The position numbers and the translations under genes were made by a program. A stretch of 64,000 bases of DNA from Terracoccus luteus (GTDB lineage: Bacteria; Actinomycetota; Actinomycetes; Actinomycetales; Dermatophilaceae). The notes beneath the pieces were generated by a model that did not search any database, was not told the DNA's origin, and saw only the letters and a list, made by a program, of their open reading frames with translations. Each line of letters opens with the position of its first letter. The stretch's first letter is position 1. Positions 34,098 through 43,874 of this stretch are shown here, one piece after another. Location of the stretch: positions 1,922,001-1,986,000 of the forward strand of contig NZ_RBXT01000001.1 of assembly GCF_003635045.1 (NCBI RefSeq), given 5' to 3'.

Positions 34098-36793
34098 CCC
34101 AGGGGCCGGACGAAGACGAGCGCCATCGGGGTCTGCTCGGAGCCCTGGCCGAGCGGGTTGTCGGCGAACATCGCCTCGTACCGGGAGCGGTCGCCGGCGG
34201 CGTCCTGACCGAGCGCGTTGCGCCCGATGTCGTTGGCGTCCATGACGACCGTGCCGGCGTACGTCGAGCGCCACGGCTCCGGCACGCGGGCGCGGATGGC
34301 GGCCGACAGGCGTGCCGCGACCTCGTCGGGGTCCTTCGGGGCCAGCTTGGCCGACACGTTGGCCGGGTAGACGGAGTACTCGGTGGGGCCGTCGATGGCG
34401 CGGATGTCGCCGCCCACGAGCTCGTAGAAGAGGCCGCGACGGCCGACGAGCTTGCCGGCGAAGCCGCCCGCCGAGGCGTAGAGGACGCGCGCGAGGCCGG
34501 CCTCCTCGATGGCGAGCTGCATCGTGAAGGGCGAGCCGAGGCCGATGCCGGCGGGCGTGCGCGTCACGTAGCGGCTCAGCACTCGCGCGGCGCGCCCGAC
34601 CTTGATGTCCCAGATGAAGAACGAGCGGCCCTGGGTGATGGCGACGATCTTCTCCGAGATGAAGAGGTGCCACGGCCCGCTCGTCGGCCCCTCGTGCTCG
34701 GGGCCGGCCGCCGGCAGCCCGTCGAAGAAGCGCTCGACGTACGCGAGGGTGCGGGCGTCGAGGTCGTCGTCGCGCCCGAACAGCTCGGTGCGCAGCGGGT
34801 AGCGCCGCACGACGGTGCCGTCGTCGAGGGTGAGGTCGAGCTGCTTGCGGGCGTTGGGCTCGTAGTCGGTCTTGACGTGCACCGGGGCGGCCTCGGCGTC
34901 GTCGGCGGGGCGGTCGTCGACGAGCTCCTGCATCCACAGCTCGAGGTTGAGCAGGCGCCAGACGACGTCGGTCGTCGTGCCGTGCGAGCCCTTGATCCAG
35001 CCCTCGAACGCGTGGAGAACCTCGGTCTGGTCGACCCACGGCCGGTTCGCGAACGGCTCGGACAGGAAGATCCCGTAGACGTGGTTCTTCAGCCGCATGA
35101 ACCACTCGTCGGCGGGCACGGCCGCGAGGCCACCGGATGCCGGTTCGCGCCGGTCGGTGACCGACGCGGGCAGCCGGTCGCGCACCGCCTCACGCAGCAC
35201 CCTCGCGCCGCGACCGCCCGAGACGAGGGCGTCGTCGCCGAGGTCGGCGGCGAAGCGCACGAGGCCCGTGTCGAGCCAGGGCTGGCGGGTGCGGACGCCG
35301 TGGCGCCGGCCCACCCGCTCGTCGACGAGCAGCTGCTCGCGCAGGGCGCCGTGGCGCAGGCTGTCGGCGAGACGACCGGCCCGGGTCGCCGGTGTCGGCG
35401 CCGCGGGGGCCGACGGGGTGGCCGACGTGCGGCCACCGTGCCGACCGACGAACGTGCGGTCGAGCAGGGTCGTGACGGGCACGTGGCCGCGGCCGGGCAC
35501 CCGGGCGGCGAGCGCGGGCAGGCCGACGCGGGCGACGGCGCCGACCGAGCCCGCGGCCTCGCGGGCCGCGGCGAGGACCCCCGCGGGGCCGCCTGACGGA
35601 CGACCGGCGACCGCGGACGGCCGCGCGCGGAGGTGGGCGACGACCTGCTCGGGCCGTCCGGAGAGCAGGTCGAGCCCGCCCGTGCCGGACAGCAGGGCCG
35701 CGACCTGCCCGGACGCCTCGCGGGCCACGCGGTAGCGGACGTAGGCGTCGACCGAGTCGACCGGCTCCTCGAGGGTGCGCACGAGGTCGGACAGGTCGTT
35801 CTTGAACTCCGTCGGGGTCGGCGTCAGCACGTGCGGCCGACCCTCGTGACGGCAGGCCCGCGTGACTGCTTCGACGGCGCGCTCGTCGTCGCCCCCGTGC
35901 TCGGGGAAGACCGCGGAGAAGGTGGCGGGGGACGCCCCCGCACCGGCGGCGGACCCGGTGTCGGCGAGATCGTCGACGGCGAGCGCCACGGCGCCCGAGG
36001 CCAACCCGCCCGACACGCCGACCCCCACCGGTGCGGGGGCGCGCAGGCGTCGACGGACCGAGTCGGCGAGGCGCGACCGCAGCTCGGCCGGCAGGCCCGC
36101 CTCCCAGTGACGGGCCGGTGTGGCCACGGCGACGTCGTCGAGGAGCGTGGAGAAGCGGCGTCGCTCGACGCCGGCGTCGGAGACGGTGACGACCTCGCCC
36201 GGGGCGAGGCGCTCCACCCCGGCGACGAACGTCGAGCGCTCGTCGCGCGGGCGGCCGAGGAGGTAGTCGCACACGGTGCGCTCGTCGACCGCGCGGGCCA
36301 CGGCGCCGCTGTCGAGCAGGGCGGTGAGACGGCTGGCGAACACCCAGCCGGTCGGGTGGCCGTCGCCGGCGTCACCGGCGACCTGGGCGAGGTGGAGGGA
36401 CCGCAGGCCGAGGTGGTCGCGAGCGAGCGTGAGCCGACCGGCATCCGGGTCGACGACGGCGACGGCGAAGGCACCCTCGAGGCGGTCGAAGCCGCTCTCG
36501 CCCCACTCGACGAAGGCGGCGAGCACGACCTCCCAGTCGGCCTCGCCCTCGAAGGTGTGGCCGAGGCCCTCGAGGTCACGTCGGACGTCGACCCGGTTGT
36601 AGACCTCGCCGTCGAGGGCGACGGCGAAACGCCCGCTGCGGCCGACGACGGGTGCGCTCAGCCCGACGGGTCCGAGGGTCGCCGTCTCCGCGCCCTCGCT
36701 CCCGTCGCCGGCCTCGTCCCACGGGCACCGGCCGAGCCGGTCGAGCAGCGACGGGTCGGCCGTCAGGCCATGGTGTCCGGCGATCCCACACAT
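34094..36793 (-). CDS. Asparagine-synthetase-like protein fused to a coenzyme F420 ligase-like domain
   Basis: 899 residues in one uninterrupted frame. Residues 1-~610 follow AsnB: N-terminal Cys2 nucleophile (MCGIAG), DGEVYN, DHLGLRSL, then the synthetase core ending WRLLNLELWMQELVDD. The PP-loop, canonically SGGLDS, reads SGGLAS (261-266), losing the Asp265 equivalent; the glutaminase substrate region RLxIxD is also replaced (GPVGLSAP). Residues ~638-899 match F420-0:L-glutamate ligase-like proteins: FISEKIVAITQGR, GIGLGSPFTMQLAIEE, KLVGRRGLFYELVG, IDGPTEYSVYP, VVMDANDIGRNALG. I infer an amide-ligating enzyme of altered chemistry or a regulatory scaffold; substrate unknown. ATG start with TAGGTT seven bases upstream. 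Confidence 0.85.
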   Translation of the reverse strand: MCGIAGHHGLTADPSLLDRLGRCPWDEAGDGSEGAETATLGPVGLSAPVVGRSGRFAVALDGEVYNRVDVRRDLEGLGHTFEGEADWEVVLAAFVEWGESGFDRLEGAFAVAVVDPDAGRLTLARDHLGLRSLHLAQVAGDAGDGHPTGWVFASRLTALLDSGAVARAVDERTVCDYLLGRPRDERSTFVAGVERLAPGEVVTVSDAGVERRRFSTLLDDVAVATPARHWEAGLPAELRSRLADSVRRRLRAPAPVGVGVSGGLASGAVALAVDDLADTGSAAGAGASPATFSAVFPEHGGDDERAVEAVTRACRHEGRPHVLTPTPTEFKNDLSDLVRTLEEPVDSVDAYVRYRVAREASGQVAALLSGTGGLDLLSGRPEQVVAHLRARPSAVAGRPSGGPAGVLAAAREAAGSVGAVARVGLPALAARVPGRGHVPVTTLLDRTFVGRHGGRTSATPSAPAAPTPATRAGRLADSLRHGALREQLLVDERVGRRHGVRTRQPWLDTGLVRFAADLGDDALVSGGRGARVLREAVRDRLPASVTDRREPASGGLAAVPADEWFMRLKNHVYGIFLSEPFANRPWVDQTEVLHAFEGWIKGSHGTTTDVVWRLLNLELWMQELVDDRPADDAEAAPVHVKTDYEPNARKQLDLTLDDGTVVRRYPLRTELFGRDDDLDARTLAYVERFFDGLPAAGPEHEGPTSGPWHLFISEKIVAITQGRSFFIWDIKVGRAARVLSRYVTRTPAGIGLGSPFTMQLAIEEAGLARVLYASAGGFAGKLVGRRGLFYELVGGDIRAIDGPTEYSVYPANVSAKLAPKDPDEVAARLSAAIRARVPEPWRSTYAGTVVMDANDIGRNALGQDAAGDRSRYEAMFADNPLGQGSEQTPMALVFVRPLG

Positions 36794-36800
36794 GCGCCCA

Positions 36801-36806
36801 AACCTA
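36801..36806 (-). promoter_or_regulatory. -10 element of the AsnB-like fusion gene
   Basis: TAGGTT on the minus strand, seven bases before ATG 36793; leaderless geometry, and proof that the gene can be transcribed separately from guaA just upstream. Confidence 0.6.
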
Positions 36807-36849
36807 TCGGTCGCACGAGCGGGCCCGACGCAGGCTCAGCGCGCGCCGG

Positions 36850-38439
<1,590 letters not shown>

Positions 38440-38446
38440 GCCAGCC

Positions 38447-38452
38447 AGCCTA
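38447..38452 (-). promoter_or_regulatory. guaA -10 element
   Basis: TAGGCT on the minus strand, seven bases before GTG 38439. Confidence 0.65.
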
Positions 38453-38509
38453 TCGGCCGGTCCGGATGCCGTTCACCTCGCCGCCGCGGCCCGCTCCCGT
38501 CGCCGCCGG

Positions 38510-38515
38510 TACGTT
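38510..38515 (+). promoter_or_regulatory. -10 element of the GAD-like gene
   Basis: TACGTT six bases before ATG 38522, with no ribosome site: leaderless type. Confidence 0.6.
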
Positions 38516-38521
38516 TGTCCC

Positions 38522-39082
38522 ATGGTGACGATCGCTGACTTCGTGACTCAGGCGCCGGTCCCGGACGACGTGGTCGAGCGGTACCGGGGCCGGGTGCCCG
38601 ACGAGCTCGTGGAGATCTGGCGGACGTACGGCTACGGGACCTTCGCCCACGGATTCCTCCGGGTCATCGACCCGGCGCTCTACGAGGCGAAGGTCGGTGA
38701 CTGCATCGGCAAGACCCAGGGCGACGGCGTCGCCATCCCGATCATGGCTACCGGGCTCGGGGACCTCGTCACGTGGGAGCCCAGCGTCGGCGTCATCGGC
38801 ATCCTGTACCGCGAGCACCGCACGGTGGGACTCGCCGGCACCCTGGACAACTTCCTCTTCATCGTCGACCTCGACGGGCCCGAGGAGCTCTCGGACTCCC
38901 TCCACTGGGACCTGTTCCCGGAGGCGGTCGAGGCGCACGGGCCGCTGCCCTACGACGAGTCCTTCGTCTTCGTCCCCCTGCTGTCGATGGGCGGCAAGGC
39001 GAGGGTGGAGAACCTGCACAAGCGCTCGACCATCGAGTCGATCCAGGTCGCGGTCGACCTCCAGGGCGTCATCGGGCACTGA
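38522..39082 (+). CDS. GAD-like/Tdi1 immunity-type protein (orphan)
   Basis: 186 residues. VPDELVEIWRTYGYGTFAHGFLRVIDPALYEAKVG is the recognisable GAD-like opening, followed by MATGLGDLVTWE and a Tdi1-like C-terminal half (LDNFLFIVDLDGPEEL, FVFVPLLSMGG). Proteins of this type are annotated as immunity partners of contact-dependent or type VI toxins. No toxin, Rhs, VgrG or secretion gene is present within the window, so this copy is an orphan. Leaderless-type start. A 12/11-bp minisatellite follows the stop directly. Housekeeping roles for orphan GAD-like proteins cannot be excluded. Confidence 0.78.
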   Translation: MVTIADFVTQAPVPDDVVERYRGRVPDELVEIWRTYGYGTFAHGFLRVIDPALYEAKVGDCIGKTQGDGVAIPIMATGLGDLVTWEPSVGVIGILYREHRTVGLAGTLDNFLFIVDLDGPEELSDSLHWDLFPEAVEAHGPLPYDESFVFVPLLSMGGKARVENLHKRSTIESIQVAVDLQGVIGH

Positions 39083-39084
39083 AC

Positions 39085-39154
39085 GGCCGCCGACCCGGCC
39101 GCCGACCCGGCCGCCGACCCGGCCGCCGACCCGGCACCGACCCGGCACCGACCC
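39085..39154. repeat. Minisatellite, 4 x 12 bp plus 2 x 11 bp
   Basis: Four perfect copies of GGCCGCCGACCC (39085-39132) followed by two copies of GGCACCGACCC (39133-39154). It fills the space between the immunity-like gene stop and the stop of the convergent DUF3817 gene. Likely prone to slippage. Confidence 0.95.
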
Positions 39155-39160
39155 GCGGGG

Positions 39161-39532
39161 TCAGCGGGCGGCGTCGTCCGCGACGTAGGCCCGGCTGAGC
39201 AGGGCCTCGGTCTCACGGGTGTTGCGCTTCTCCGCGATCCACGGCACGACGGGCACGAAGCCGGCGAGCAGGTTCTTGCCGATGCGCTCGATCCCCCACG
39301 CCGCCTTGACGCCGAGGTTGGCGACGCTGGCGGCGTAGAGCATGTAGAGCACGCCGTGGATCGGGCTCCACGAGCGGGTGAGGAAGTTGTCCATGTCGAG
39401 CGCGTACTTCATGACCATCTCGACGACGAGGACGACGAGGGCGACACCGGCGATGAACGCCATCACCTGGTAGGCCTTGAGCGCCGAGCGGATCTGCTTC
39501 GGCTTGGCCAGGCTCGACGGGTACGTGCTCAC
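39161..39532 (-). CDS. DUF3817 family membrane protein
   Basis: 123 residues with three hydrophobic segments. Conserved core: ALKAYQVMAFIAGVALVVLVVEMV, then WSPIHGVLYMLYAASVANLGVKAAW, then FVPVVPWIAEKR. This is the DUF3817 pattern; the family is often encoded next to SURF1 or related cytochrome-oxidase genes in actinobacteria. Function unknown. GTG 39532 overlaps the SURF1 stop by four bases (GTGA), so it is translated with SURF1. Confidence 0.87.
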   Translation of the reverse strand: MSTYPSSLAKPKQIRSALKAYQVMAFIAGVALVVLVVEMVMKYALDMDNFLTRSWSPIHGVLYMLYAASVANLGVKAAWGIERIGKNLLAGFVPVVPWIAEKRNTRETEALLSRAYVADDAAR

Positions 39533-40284
39533 GCTGCGACCTCTTCCCGGGGGGCGACGGTCTCGGGCGCGCCCTCCTGCTCTGCTCGGTACATCTTCCA
39601 CCACATCCAGATCGCGAAGACCCCGAACACCCACCACTGCACGGCGTACGCGGCGTTGCGCAGGTTCAGCGGCGCGTCGAGCGACGGCGGCGGCACCCGC
39701 TGCAGGTCGGTGGCGACGACCGACCCGTCGACCCGCTCGGCAGAGGCGAAGACAACGGCGTTGTAGAGGTCACCCGGCCACTCGTTGACGAGCGAGGCGA
39801 GGTCGACCGACCGGCGCTGCTCGCCGGGCAGGGCCGGCCCGGTGCGGGGGGACTCCCCCGGCCCGAGCGTCCCGTCGACCGCCACCGTGCCGGTGGGCGG
39901 GGTCGGGGCGGTGGTCGGGGTGCCCGGGGTCAGCCCGCGCAGCACGGCGACCGTGCCCTCGGCGGTGACGAGCGGGGTGACGACCCAGGAGCCGTCGGTG
40001 CCGTCGAGCCGGCGCTCGACGACGACGAGGCTGCGGGCCGCGTCGTAGGTGCCGGTCGCGGTGACGGGCCGGTTCGACAGCGGGGCCGTGAAGGCGGCGT
40101 GCGGGTCGAGGACGTCCTGCAGCGGGGCCCGCTCGAGCACCCCGGCGGAACGGACCGCCTCCTTGAGGCCCTCGTCGCGGGCGACGCCGAGCTGCCAGAG
40201 GCCGAGCAGCACGCAGGCCGCCACCGCGACGAGCAGCAGCGCGGTGTACCCCACCCAGCGGGGGGTGAACAGGCCTCGCAACAC
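39529..40284 (-). CDS. SURF1-family cytochrome oxidase assembly protein
   Basis: 251 residues: N-terminal membrane helix (WVGYTALLLVAVAACVLLGLWQLG), a periplasmic-side domain (RPVTATGTYDAARSLVVVERRLDGTDGSWVVTPLV, ALPGEQRRSVDLASL) and a C-terminal helix (NAAYAVQWWVFGVFAIWMWWKMYR). This two-helix layout with R/G-rich loops is SURF1, which helps insert haem a3 into aa3 oxidase; no oxidase genes are in the window. GTG 40284 chosen from a TACCCT -10 six bases upstream. Operon with the DUF3817 gene. Confidence 0.88.
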   Translation of the reverse strand: MLRGLFTPRWVGYTALLLVAVAACVLLGLWQLGVARDEGLKEAVRSAGVLERAPLQDVLDPHAAFTAPLSNRPVTATGTYDAARSLVVVERRLDGTDGSWVVTPLVTAEGTVAVLRGLTPGTPTTAPTPPTGTVAVDGTLGPGESPRTGPALPGEQRRSVDLASLVNEWPGDLYNAVVFASAERVDGSVVATDLQRVPPPSLDAPLNLRNAAYAVQWWVFGVFAIWMWWKMYRAEQEGAPETVAPREEVAA

Positions 40285-40290
40285 GGCTTC

Positions 40291-40296
40291 AGGGTA
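40291..40296 (-). promoter_or_regulatory. SURF1 -10 element
   Basis: TACCCT on the minus strand, six bases before GTG 40284; it selects this start over GTG 40302 further upstream. Confidence 0.55.
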
Positions 40297-40325
40297 GGTC
40301 ACCGGCTCTGGCACACTCGACGCCC

Positions 40326-41054
40326 ATGTCTGCCGAGCACCGACCGCTGCACCGACCGCTGCACCGCCCCTCGCACCGACCCGTGCCCGCGCGACCGACC
40401 CTGCTCGCCCGCGCGGTGGCCGTGGTGGCCGTGGTGGCCGTCCCCCTCCTCGGCCTGCTCGCCGCGTGCGGCAGCCCCGCGCCGACCCGCCCCTCCGAGA
40501 CGGTGACGGTGTGGGTCGACCCGACACCGGCGCCGAGCCCGTCGGGCGACGGTGGGGCGCCGAGCCCGGTGCCGACCCGCTCGGCGGTCGCCACGAGCAG
40601 CGGCCCCGGCCCGGTCTCGGTCGGGCCGCTGCGGGGCGCACCCGGCGACTACGACGAGGCGGCCCGACGTGTGTCCGGCGCCGGGGTCGACGGCGCCGTG
40701 ACGACCGCGTTCCGCAGCCCGTCGGGCAACCTCGCGTGCACCGTCGCCGGCGGCGGCAGCCAGCTCGCCTGCGAGGTCGGCCAGGGCCGCCCGAAGCCGC
40801 CCGCCGCCGCCCCGTGCCCCGCCGGCGGCCCGACCACCGTGGGCCGGGTCGAGCTCACCGGCGACGGCGCCCGGCTCGTCTGCAACGGCGACACCGAGGT
40901 GTCGGGCACGCCCCCGACCCTCGCCTACGGCCGCAGTGCCCGGATGCCGGGGACGCCCTTCGCGTGCGTGAGCGAGCAGGCGGGGGTGACGTGCGTCGAC
41001 ACCGCGCGCCGCGACGGCCTCTTCCTCGCCCGCAACACCCTCGCCACCTGGTGA
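40326..41054 (+). CDS. Secreted lipoprotein, DUF6636-like
   Basis: 242 residues. A long Arg/His-rich N-terminus with the tandem PLHRPLHRPSHRP, a hydrophobic stretch (ARAVAVVAVVAVPLLGLLAACGS) ending in the lipobox LAAC, so Cys48 should be lipidated. A Pro/Ser/Thr linker is followed by a small Cys-rich domain (FRSPSGNLACTV, LACEVGQG, RLVCNGDTEVSGTPPTLAYG, FACVSEQAGVTCVD). That Cys pattern resembles DUF6636 proteins known mainly from mycobacteria. If translation instead begins at GTG 40383 the signal peptide has a more normal length. Function unknown. Confidence 0.75.
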   Translation: MSAEHRPLHRPLHRPSHRPVPARPTLLARAVAVVAVVAVPLLGLLAACGSPAPTRPSETVTVWVDPTPAPSPSGDGGAPSPVPTRSAVATSSGPGPVSVGPLRGAPGDYDEAARRVSGAGVDGAVTTAFRSPSGNLACTVAGGGSQLACEVGQGRPKPPAAAPCPAGGPTTVGRVELTGDGARLVCNGDTEVSGTPPTLAYGRSARMPGTPFACVSEQAGVTCVDTARRDGLFLARNTLATW

Positions 41055-41170
41055 CCCGCGGCGCTGCCGGGCTCACGCCGCATCGGTATGACCCGACCCC
41101 GTCGGGCGGTGCGAGGGGGTCTGGGCCGGTTCGCCCCGGCATCCGACGCTGGCCTCCCGCTGTGACGCGG

Positions 41171-41187
41171 GTCACGATCCGGTAACG
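41171..41187. promoter_or_regulatory. MtrA-like tandem box upstream of the M6 protease
   Basis: GTCACG (41171-41176), five bases, GTAACG (41182-41187): direct half-sites 11 bp apart, 162 bases before the M6 start. The remaining 41055-41348 region has a CGGATGCCG copy in reverse orientation (41137-41145) and no clear -35/-10 pair. Confidence 0.6.
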
Positions 41188-41348
41188 ATGCCTGACGCCC
41201 TCTCGCGTGCGGCGCCCGCCGCACTTGACTGGACCATCGCGCTCGGGGGCGGCCGCGAGGTCGCCCGTCCGCGATGCCCGGCGGAGCGCGAACCGGCGCC
41301 CGCGAAGCGGTCACGCGAACCGTGACCCGTAGAGGGGATGGCACACAC

Positions 41349-43814
41349 GTGAGGGACTCACTCAGATCGACACGGGGGCGCCTGCTCGCCCTCGTGGCCG
41401 GCGGCGCCCTCGTCGCCGGCGCAGGGTTGGCGGCTCCCGCCTCGGCCGTCGAGGCGGTCGACGGTGCGGCCGGGAGCGCGCTCGGGAGCGCGGGTGGCAG
41501 CGCCGCCTCCCGCGGCACCGAGCACGACCTGCGCCCACCGCAGGCGGTCAAGCAGGACGCCCTGCGCCAGAAGGCGCTGCAGGACCGGCTCGAGGGCAAG
41601 CCGAGCGCCCAGGGCAAGGTGGCTCGGGTGGGCGGCGCGGACGCCACCGCCCGCGGCGCCCAGGGCAACGGGGCCAAGGGCCAGTACGTCCAGCTCGAGC
41701 GCGAGGGGACGGACAAGATCTTCGTCGTCATCGTCGAGTTCGGCGACGAGCAGTACCCCGATCCCCGCTTCCAGGGCCCGCCGCCCGACGGCAGCACGAC
41801 CGACGTCACCGGTCCCCTGCACAACGAGATCCCGAAGCCCGACCGCACGGTCGACAACTCCACGCTCTGGCTGAAGGACTACAGCCGCGCGCACTACGAG
41901 GACATGTACTTCAACCGCATGGCCGAGTACTACGAGCGCCAGTCGTCGGGCCGGTACTCCGTCGAGGGGGCCGTGACCGACTGGGTCAAGGTGCCCTTCA
42001 ACGAGGCGCTCTACGGCCGCAACTACTGCGGTGGCATCGTCTGCGCGACCTCCCGGGCACTCGTGCGTGACGCCCTCGCGGTGTGGGTGCAGAACCGGCT
42101 CGACGCCGGCCAGACGATGGCCGAGATCACGGCCTACCTCAAGACGTTCGACCAGCAGGACCGCTACGACATCGACGGCGACGGCAACTTCGACGAGCCC
42201 GACGGCGTCATCGACCACTTCCAGATCGTGCACGCCGGCGGCGACGAGGCCGCGGGCGACCCGAACCAGGGCACCGACGCCATCTGGAGCCACCGCTCCG
42301 CCGCGAACCTGCAGGCCGGCGGCCCCCTCGGCGCCGGTGTCGACGTCGGCACCAACGGCGGCCTCGTCACGAGCCCGCTCGTGCCGAACAACTCCACGGG
42401 CGTCTGGGTCTACGACTACACGGTGCAGCCCGAGAACGGCGGCCTCGGCGTCTTCGCCCACGAGTACGGCCACGACCTCGGCCTGCCCGACCTCTACGAC
42501 ACCTCCGGCAACACCGGCGGCGCCGAGAACAACACGGCGTTCTGGACCCTGATGTCGAGCGGCGCCAACATCGGCGACGGCTCGCGCAACGGCATCGGCG
42601 ACGCCCCGACCGACATGGGCGCCTTCGAGCTCTACCAGCTCGGCTGGCTGCAGCCCCAGGGGAGGAAGGGCCCGTTCTACGACGTGGCCCGGGCCGGTGA
42701 GCGCTCGATGCACCGGCTGGGCTCGAACGTCCCCGCCGCGCGGGGGGCCAAGAACCAGGCCCTCTTCACGCTGCTGCCCGACAAGCAGGTTCCGCTCGAG
42801 CTCGGTGAGCCGTACGCGGGCGAGCGCATGTACTGGTCGACGCAGGGTGACGAGATCGAGACGACGATGACCCACGCGGCCACCGCCGGGACGGTCACGG
42901 CCCAGGTGAACTTCGACATCGAGCCCGACTGGGACTACGCCTACCTCGAGTCCTCGCCCGACGGGCAGGCGTGGAGCACCGTCCCGACGAACCTGTCGAC
43001 GAACGGCGACCCCAACGGCCAGAACGAGGGCAACGGGATCACCGGCACGACCGAGGGCGCCTGGGTGCAGCTGAGCGGCACCCTGCCGGCCGGCACGACC
43101 CAGATGCGCTTCCGCTACTGGACCGACGTCGCCGCCACCTACCCCGGCATCAAGATCGACCAGGTCGCGCTCGACGGCACGGTCGTCGGCACGGCGGAGA
43201 CGGACACCGAGGGCTGGACGTTCGACGGCTTCGTCACGACGACGGGCGACGAGGTGCAGGAGTTCTTCAACGCCTACATCGCCGAGAACCGGCAGTACGA
43301 CGGCTACGACACGAGCCTGCGCACCGCCTACAACTTCGGCTTCCAGGACACGGCCCCCGACCGGGTCGAGACCTACCCGTACCAGAACGGCATGCTCGTC
43401 AACTACTGGGACGGCTCGCAGACCGACAACAACGTCGGTGACCACCCCGGCTCCGGGCTCGTGCTGCCGGTCGACGCCCACCCGGCGTTCTCGCACTGGC
43501 CCGACGGCACGCTGATGCGCAACCGCATCCTCTCGTACGACTCGACCTTCGGTATGGAGCCGACGCAGGCCATCACGCTGCACAACAACGGGATGACCGG
43601 TCGCATCGCGAGCAAGCGGGCCATCCCGGAGTTCGACGACACGAAGACGTGGTGGTACGACTCCGACCAGCACGGCGCGACGGGCTCGCACCCCGGCCGC
43701 TACCAGCCGGGCTGGTACTCCGTCGACCCGCCGAAGACGGGCACGACCATCCGCGTCGTCGGCTCCGCCGACAAGGGCGCGGTGCTGACGGTGCGGGTGC
43801 AGCCGAAGGGCTGA
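41349..43814 (+). CDS. Secreted M6 family metalloprotease (immune inhibitor A type)
   Basis: 821 residues. Signal peptide RLLALVAGGALVAGAGLAAPASA, a propeptide-like region to ~115, then the M6 catalytic domain with the zinc motif HEYGHDLGLPD (His371, Glu372, His375, Asp381). DGVIDHFQIVHAG and the calcium-site-like DIDGDGNFDEPDG loop are typical. After ~residue 480 come beta-rich regions (PDWDYAYLESSPDGQAW, MRFRYWTD) resembling the MAM-like ectodomain of InhA proteins. Degrades extracellular proteins. GTG 41349; GAGGGG lies 11 bases upstream. The MtrA-like box is the only regulator site recognised. Confidence 0.93.
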   Translation: MRDSLRSTRGRLLALVAGGALVAGAGLAAPASAVEAVDGAAGSALGSAGGSAASRGTEHDLRPPQAVKQDALRQKALQDRLEGKPSAQGKVARVGGADATARGAQGNGAKGQYVQLEREGTDKIFVVIVEFGDEQYPDPRFQGPPPDGSTTDVTGPLHNEIPKPDRTVDNSTLWLKDYSRAHYEDMYFNRMAEYYERQSSGRYSVEGAVTDWVKVPFNEALYGRNYCGGIVCATSRALVRDALAVWVQNRLDAGQTMAEITAYLKTFDQQDRYDIDGDGNFDEPDGVIDHFQIVHAGGDEAAGDPNQGTDAIWSHRSAANLQAGGPLGAGVDVGTNGGLVTSPLVPNNSTGVWVYDYTVQPENGGLGVFAHEYGHDLGLPDLYDTSGNTGGAENNTAFWTLMSSGANIGDGSRNGIGDAPTDMGAFELYQLGWLQPQGRKGPFYDVARAGERSMHRLGSNVPAARGAKNQALFTLLPDKQVPLELGEPYAGERMYWSTQGDEIETTMTHAATAGTVTAQVNFDIEPDWDYAYLESSPDGQAWSTVPTNLSTNGDPNGQNEGNGITGTTEGAWVQLSGTLPAGTTQMRFRYWTDVAATYPGIKIDQVALDGTVVGTAETDTEGWTFDGFVTTTGDEVQEFFNAYIAENRQYDGYDTSLRTAYNFGFQDTAPDRVETYPYQNGMLVNYWDGSQTDNNVGDHPGSGLVLPVDAHPAFSHWPDGTLMRNRILSYDSTFGMEPTQAITLHNNGMTGRIASKRAIPEFDDTKTWWYDSDQHGATGSHPGRYQPGWYSVDPPKTGTTIRVVGSADKGAVLTVRVQPKG

Positions 43815-43831
43815 CCGCCCGCCGCACCCCG

Positions 43832-43863
43832 GGGCCCGCCGACCGACTGGTCGGCGGGCCCCG
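43832..43863 (+). terminator. M6 protease terminator
   Basis: Perfect 14-bp stem (GGGGCCCGCCGACC and complement) with a GACT tetraloop, 17 bases after the stop. No U-tract. Confidence 0.88.
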
Positions 43864-43874
43864 CTGCGCCACGT

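Noticed and set aside
34094-36793. A frameshift or assembly join creating the AsnB/F420-ligase-like fusion
   Set aside because: The frame is continuous across ~610-640 with a plausible Asp/Ala-rich linker, no internal ribosome site plus start before the second domain, and codon use is uniform. Still listed as a test in the finding.
39085-39154. CRISPR array
   Set aside because: Units are contiguous 12/11-bp tandem copies with no unique spacers and no cas genes nearby.
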